A stretch of DNA of 64,000 nucleotides from a candidate division KSB1 bacterium. GTDB taxonomy: Bacteria; Zhuqueibacterota; Zhuqueibacteria; Residuimicrobiales; Krinioviventaceae. The position numbers and the translations under genes are program-made. Where the stretch lies: positions 620,001-684,000 of the forward strand of contig JAXHMJ010000003.1 of NCBI GenBank assembly GCA_034521575.1. The letters run 5' to 3'. Positions 59,860 through 64,000 of this stretch are shown here, one piece after another. The notes below the pieces were generated by a model. It was not told where the DNA came from, ran no database searches, and was given only the letters and a program-made list of their open reading frames with translations. How positions within the stretch are numbered: the first letter of the stretch is position 1; each line of letters begins with the position of its first letter.

Positions 59860-60756
59860 CTATTTAACAGTCATGACAGGGCATGATGCCTTTCGAATTA
59901 CTTTATTTGCAACACTTCCAATGAAAATTTGTTCCAACGCGTTCAAACCATGGGTTCCCATTACGATCAGATCAGAATTATGTTCGGGGACAAAATTTGT
60001 AATTGCTTTTGCGATATGTCCATCCGCAATCGTGATTTCTGTTTTAATATCACTGGCATAGTCCTGGACCATTCTCTGAATGCTTGATTCTGCGCGTTCG
60101 TGCAAATTGGGTAGAAACTCCAGCAGCGAATGGGTTTCCGATGTATAGTACGCGGGATGGATATGGTCCTCGATGACATGCAGCAGATCAAGCCGTCCGT
60201 TTTCAGCCAGCAGCAATTTTGCGGCGCGCAGGGCGCGTTTGCTCTGTTCCGAAAAATCAACCGGCACCAGGATGCGTTCATAAGGCTTGATGGGTTGCGG
60301 TTCCTGTTCGTCGATATGTGTGCACAGAACCGGGCATGCTGCATGGTGAACGATTTTTTCAGTGACCGACCCCATCAAAAAATGAGCAAATGATTTGCGT
60401 CCGTGTGTGCCCATGGCGATCAGATCAACGGCATGCTCTTCTGCATAGGTCAAAATCTCTTCATAGGGAGAAAAGCCGCGTTGAATCACCCGTTCTGTCT
60501 GCAGTCCTTGCTGCACATAGGTTGCGATGGTCTGTTGAAATTTTTCATCCGCGCGTGTTTCCAGCTGTTTGTAAAAGTTTTCGATATCCGGAAAAAAATC
60601 CTGCGGTGCATTCGGATCGTTGTCATACACGGTTACAATATGCAGAAAAGTGATTTTCGCGCCAAACCGGGAGGCGACAGCCATAGCGTGCAGCGCGGCT
60701 TGTTCTGCATGTTGCGAAAAGTCACTGGGAACCAGAATATGTTTGATTGTATCCAT
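59860..60756 (-). CDS. Tandem universal stress protein 2
   Basis: 298 residues with two UspA domains (HILVPSDFSQHAEQAALHAM and RILVPVDFSEQSKRALRAAK). Both ATP loops are clear (GTHGRKSFAHFLMGSVTEK; GTHGLNALEQIFIGSVANK). It is unlike the island's Usp at 46492. It is in a run with the zinc-finger and lexA genes. Confidence 0.92.
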   Translation of the reverse strand: MDTIKHILVPSDFSQHAEQAALHAMAVASRFGAKITFLHIVTVYDNDPNAPQDFFPDIENFYKQLETRADEKFQQTIATYVQQGLQTERVIQRGFSPYEEILTYAEEHAVDLIAMGTHGRKSFAHFLMGSVTEKIVHHAACPVLCTHIDEQEPQPIKPYERILVPVDFSEQSKRALRAAKLLLAENGRLDLLHVIEDHIHPAYYTSETHSLLEFLPNLHERAESSIQRMVQDYASDIKTEITIADGHIAKAITNFVPEHNSDLIVMGTHGLNALEQIFIGSVANKVIRKASCPVMTVK

Positions 60757-60777
60757 ATTGCTATCCTCGATTCATTC

Positions 60778-62958
60778 CTAAAACGGCAGCGCCACTTTAA
60801 ATCGGGTTCCGACAAACATATACAAAGTACTGAATGAATGTCCCGTTAAATTCGTTCCCATACCCAACTGTACATGCTGCCAAAAGATACTGCTGAGACC
60901 GAAGCCGACATGCACTGCATTCTTATCGTTTGTCTGTCTGTTGCCGATGATAAACGAACCGTCAAATTCTATAAATTCTTTACTCGCAAACGGCTGATAG
61001 CTGACACCCAGGGCAATGGAATTCAGCAGTTGGGTTTTATGTTTGCCGCCAAATGGAAGCTTTGCCAGTACAAAAGACGTACTGCCGTGAACATTTTCAT
61101 ACCATTTTGCTTGTATAACACAAGTGATTATTCTTTTATTTCGGCCGCCCGGATTCGATATCGTGATCTCGATGCGGTCGCCCGGTCGCAGGCGCTTGTT
61201 TGAGCGCCATCGCCATTGTTGCGTGCCGGAAGCCGGTTTGAGCGTCATATTCCCGTTTGTAACCGATTTTGCCCGGATGGTATGCAATGAATCCAAAAGT
61301 ACGCCATGGATCAGCAGCTTTTGCACACCCAGGTTTTTGCGAATATCCCCGGTATTGATAATCAGTCGGGGAACATCGCTGGAATTGATTGTAATTTTGG
61401 GCTCGAGGGAATGAATGCCCGTTGAATTTACGTGCAGTTTGATATACTGTTCAAACGGCTGCCACGGTTTGACCGTGAGATGATAGTCGGGAAACCGGAA
61501 CGATACTCCATTTTTCCGCAGTTCCAGAGGATAAGCGCCGGGTTCGACGTGCTCTCCGGCCCGAACCTGCAGCCTTACGAGATCTCCCCGATTTTCTGTA
61601 ATATCAAAAACGATATCCGGTTCTTCGATCAGCACGATAGCATCTGACAGGTGTTTTCCTTTGATCACCATCGTCAGGGTATCATTAGGATGCAGGGTGC
61701 GGTTGGGGGATGTATAGGTAATTTTCGGCGTCGCTTGACTCTTTATGGTGCCGCGCCATTGGGGAGCGGCATCTGCCGGCTGCACGGTGAATACATGCTG
61801 ATCCCATAACAGCGCTGTCTGATCGCTGGATATCTGAATGACTGCTTCGCAGGTGCTGTCATTGACCACTCGCAACACCGGAAACCGGTCGCCTTCTATA
61901 TTGATATCATAGGCTGTTCCGGGATTGAGTGTGCGCCCCGCGCGTGTGTCCACATGTACAAGCACATGAATGCGTTTGCCGGGGAATATGGTTTCAACGT
62001 TCAACGGTGAGATGCGGGCATGCGAAAGAGGCGGCGTGCGCACGGTAAAGTAAGAGGTGGTATCCGCCTGACCATCCGGATTGATCAACACCAGCTGAAA
62101 ACTTTTGCTCTGCTCCATGACAGGCAGGTGAAGCGAGAGATTCACTGACTGCGGGGTGCTGGTTTCAACCTGAACCATTCCCTGCCTGGGCAGCAATCGG
62201 GCCTGAATGCCCGGCCGAAAACGGGTTCCGTGCAGCGTGATGTTGCGCACGGTTCCATCTGCTGTAAACCCCTCGATTTTGGAGATGATATGAGGGCGGC
62301 GAGCCGCTTTGATGAACAGGCTGCCGAATCCTTCCATCGCGTATTCGTTTTTGACGCGGAATCGTTTCTTGCCGATTTGAACATCCTGATTATCGATTTC
62401 CAGTCCGATCTGCATCAAATCAGGCGCCTGGACCCGGCGCCAGCCGGCATCCTGCTTGACGCGCACAGCCGGATCATCGAATGCAATCTGTGTGTGTTTA
62501 AATAATCCGGTGCCATACAGGTGCATGACAGCAAGCGTGGTTCGTCCGCCTGACAGGGTGAGGGTATCACCGGCTGTGGGCCCGGAACTCCGTACCTGTA
62601 GCGAGTCAATGACCGGCGGCCGGTCATAAAACACATTCAGCGTTGCGATGCTTTGTTCTTGTCCACTGCTGTCGATTAATGCAATTTGATGGGCATCGAA
62701 ATCTGTAAATCCGGAATCAATGCGGAATATTATGAGCAGTTCGTGATCCGATACCGGTTTTAGGGCTTTGATATCGAGTCCGCGCACTTTACGGACAAAC
62801 AATGCTGTATCCAGAGCCGGAGTATTCAGCCGGATCGAGTATAAACTGCGTTTGATTGTTTTGGACCTGTAATCGCTGATTCTAACCGGTTCAAGTTCGA
62901 CAGCAAAAAGTGAATTACAAATCAGGAGCAAAATGATACAAAAACAGGTTCTTTTCAT
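60778..62958 (-). CDS. Exported multi-Ig (IPT/TIG-like) protein with outer-membrane-like end
   Basis: 726 residues. A signal peptide (IILLLICNSLFAVE) precedes a series of beta-sandwich repeats recalling IPT/TIG domains (GDTLTLSGGRTTLAVMHLYG, FTADGTVRNITLHGTRFRPG, LHPNDTLTMVIKGKHLSD). The last 110 residues look like amphipathic barrel strands and end in Phe (FKVALPF), a usual outer-membrane C-terminus. No specific family is recognised. A surface or cell-envelope role is inferred. Confidence 0.75.
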   Translation of the reverse strand: MKRTCFCIILLLICNSLFAVELEPVRISDYRSKTIKRSLYSIRLNTPALDTALFVRKVRGLDIKALKPVSDHELLIIFRIDSGFTDFDAHQIALIDSSGQEQSIATLNVFYDRPPVIDSLQVRSSGPTAGDTLTLSGGRTTLAVMHLYGTGLFKHTQIAFDDPAVRVKQDAGWRRVQAPDLMQIGLEIDNQDVQIGKKRFRVKNEYAMEGFGSLFIKAARRPHIISKIEGFTADGTVRNITLHGTRFRPGIQARLLPRQGMVQVETSTPQSVNLSLHLPVMEQSKSFQLVLINPDGQADTTSYFTVRTPPLSHARISPLNVETIFPGKRIHVLVHVDTRAGRTLNPGTAYDINIEGDRFPVLRVVNDSTCEAVIQISSDQTALLWDQHVFTVQPADAAPQWRGTIKSQATPKITYTSPNRTLHPNDTLTMVIKGKHLSDAIVLIEEPDIVFDITENRGDLVRLQVRAGEHVEPGAYPLELRKNGVSFRFPDYHLTVKPWQPFEQYIKLHVNSTGIHSLEPKITINSSDVPRLIINTGDIRKNLGVQKLLIHGVLLDSLHTIRAKSVTNGNMTLKPASGTQQWRWRSNKRLRPGDRIEITISNPGGRNKRIITCVIQAKWYENVHGSTSFVLAKLPFGGKHKTQLLNSIALGVSYQPFASKEFIEFDGSFIIGNRQTNDKNAVHVGFGLSSIFWQHVQLGMGTNLTGHSFSTLYMFVGTRFKVALPF

Positions 62959-63194
62959 ATTTCTTGTCGTATCCGTGTTTTAAGAGTATTTGGAAATCGT
63001 TAAACCAATGAAGTTACAAGCTATAGTTTAACAAATTTTTGTTAAAAATAAAAACCATTTTTCACTCATAGGGTGATTGTCCGGTACAGGTCAAAAAGAA
63101 AGCGGTTGCGAATGGCGGGATTTTTCTGTAATATTCAAGTAAAAGCCGGTGTATGATGTTTACCATTATTTTACGGCAATTGAGGTGTGATTGT
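62959..63194. other. Divergent promoter region
   Basis: 236 bases between two divergent envelope genes. It is AT-rich near 63020-63060 and should hold both promoters; none was clear enough to place. Confidence 0.4.
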
Positions 63195-64000
63195 ATGAAT
63201 GATGTGATCCTTTGGTTATTGAGGTGCATCGAGAGATGCAGGATGAGCCGGCTGCGGTTCTTTTTAATCGGCCTGGGATTCGCGGTGATGCTGCCGCTTT
63301 CAGGCGCGGCTGAAGAAACGTTGACCGGATTGAATTTTATAGGATATCCCTCGGTTACTTATAAGGACGGTGAAGGATTTTCAGGCGGACTTTCCGTTAT
63401 GTTGTTTCAATACGGCGACGGACAAATATCTCCCTACAACTGGAATGCAATCATCGAAGCTGAGGCCTCGACTGTGGGGCGCAAAAAATTGAGTCTGTTC
63501 TGGGATCAAATGCATGCGCTGGGCAACCGAACGCGTCTGACCGCGTATGCATCATTTAATCGTTATCTTGCTGATGATTATGTGGGGCTGGGTAATCAGA
63601 ATCAGTACAATCAAAATCTGATCGATCCGGATGCGCCCGCTTTTGTTGATGAACAGTTTTATACCTACAAACGCGACTGGACTTATTTGACAGCCGATAT
63701 TCAATGGCCGGCTCCGGTGCGGAATACGCGTGTATTGGCAGGCGCCGGATTGCAGTATATCAGAGTGCCGCAACCGGATAGAGCGTCTAAACTATACCGG
63801 GATGCACCCCGAGGAATCGACGGCGGCTTTGGCAATTATTTGCGCCTCGGCCTGGTCTATGATACACGCGATGCTGAAGCCACACCGTCCGCCGGGGTGT
63901 GGACGGAATGTCTGCTCGCGGCGTCGCATCCGTTGTGGGGGAGTGATTATAATTACGGACGTTTCACACTCACAGACCGACGTTATTGGCAGTTGTTTCC
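63195..64000 (+). CDS. Omp85-type surface-antigen barrel protein, truncated by window end
   Basis: Open from an ATG at 63195 (GAGGTG upstream; in-frame ATG 63243 is possible) to the window end without a stop. A signal peptide (FFLIGLGFAVMLPLSGAAEE) is followed by barrel-like strands. LRLGLVYDTRDAEATPSAGV and GSDYNYGRFTLTDRRYW match the C-terminal surface-antigen barrel (PF01103) of BamA/TamA-like proteins. No POTRA domains precede it, so it is the short, barrel-only kind. Function unknown. Confidence 0.82.
   Translation, partial: MNDVILWLLRCIERCRMSRLRFFLIGLGFAVMLPLSGAAEETLTGLNFIGYPSVTYKDGEGFSGGLSVMLFQYGDGQISPYNWNAIIEAEASTVGRKKLSLFWDQMHALGNRTRLTAYASFNRYLADDYVGLGNQNQYNQNLIDPDAPAFVDEQFYTYKRDWTYLTADIQWPAPVRNTRVLAGAGLQYIRVPQPDRASKLYRDAPRGIDGGFGNYLRLGLVYDTRDAEATPSAGVWTECLLAASHPLWGSDYNYGRFTLTDRRYWQLF

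Overview
This window comes from a Gram-negative, probably anaerobic heterotroph. It encodes outer-membrane barrels, TolC, RND efflux and lipoproteins, and its anaerobic traits include a flavodiiron protein, a rubrerythrin-like protein and a 4Fe-4S aldo/keto reductase. ThyX, LipA and LexA are of general bacterial type. The mix of polysaccharide-active enzymes, thiol-redox genes and dispersed intergenic repeats suggests the FCB/Calditrichota/KSB1-like part of the tree, but I cannot assign a taxon from sequence alone. No tRNA, rRNA or CRISPR array was seen. Layout. 0.1-8.4 kb holds a LarA-like protein, a rubrerythrin-like protein, cysteine desulfurase, flavodiiron protein, thyX, lipA, def, a sugar-phosphate nucleotidyltransferase and a ROK kinase. 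8.4-15 kb is a complete-looking hisGDCBHAFI operon (no hisE seen). It is preceded by a textbook attenuator: promoter, a 19-residue leader peptide with seven His in eight consecutive codons, an antiterminator and an intrinsic terminator. 15-23 kb holds a secreted protein, a lipid kinase, a MASE1 hybrid histidine kinase, a DUF5060/DUF4038-type glycoside hydrolase behind a LacI-type palindrome, and the aldo/keto reductase. 23-24.5 kb is repeat-rich and carries a ruined GH27 alpha-galactosidase. 24.5-52 kb is a metalloid/thiol island. It is bracketed by two roughly 99% identical direct copies (about 1.8 kb, offset 24,036 bp) of arsR, a PF03773 permease and the start of a small CPKC thioredoxin. 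Between and beside the copies lie an Acr3 arsenite exporter, thioredoxin-type ArsC, two further ArsR regulators, an RND pump with adaptor and TolC, a second half-size permease, CcdA, rhodanese, MauE/DoxX, OsmC, DUF169, a DGC protein, a CoA-disulfide-reductase-like flavoprotein, several thioredoxin-fold proteins (one fused to a ferredoxin), Cys-Cys-Gly-tailed proteins, a cytochrome-like membrane protein, a Tat-exported flavodoxin-like protein and a ProC-like dehydrogenase. The island also contains decayed pieces of arsC, a proC-like gene and an ArsF-family gene. 52.4-64 kb holds a glycosyltransferase, an epimerase, then on the minus strand an outer-membrane protein, Usp, zinc-finger protein, lexA, uxaC and a GH3 beta-glucosidase, and finally a truncated Omp85-like barrel. 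How the parts may work together. The island looks like a reduction, relay and export system for arsenic or a related thiophilic species. ArsR proteins with Cys-x-Cys sensors would control it. ArsC and the thioredoxin-fold proteins would reduce and carry. Acr3, the two PF03773 permeases and the RND-TolC system would export. CcdA, rhodanese and MauE would pass thiol or sulfur equivalents across the membrane. This is inference from family membership and gene order. Caution on quality. Eight genes (ROK kinase, hisA, hisF, hisI, ccdA, the cytochrome-like gene, GH3, uxaC) carry single-base frameshifts, mostly in short homopolymers, while the protein signal on both sides stays intact. Three others (larA-like, def, ArsF-like) carry in-frame TAG codons. 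Technical error or very recent mutation are both possible.
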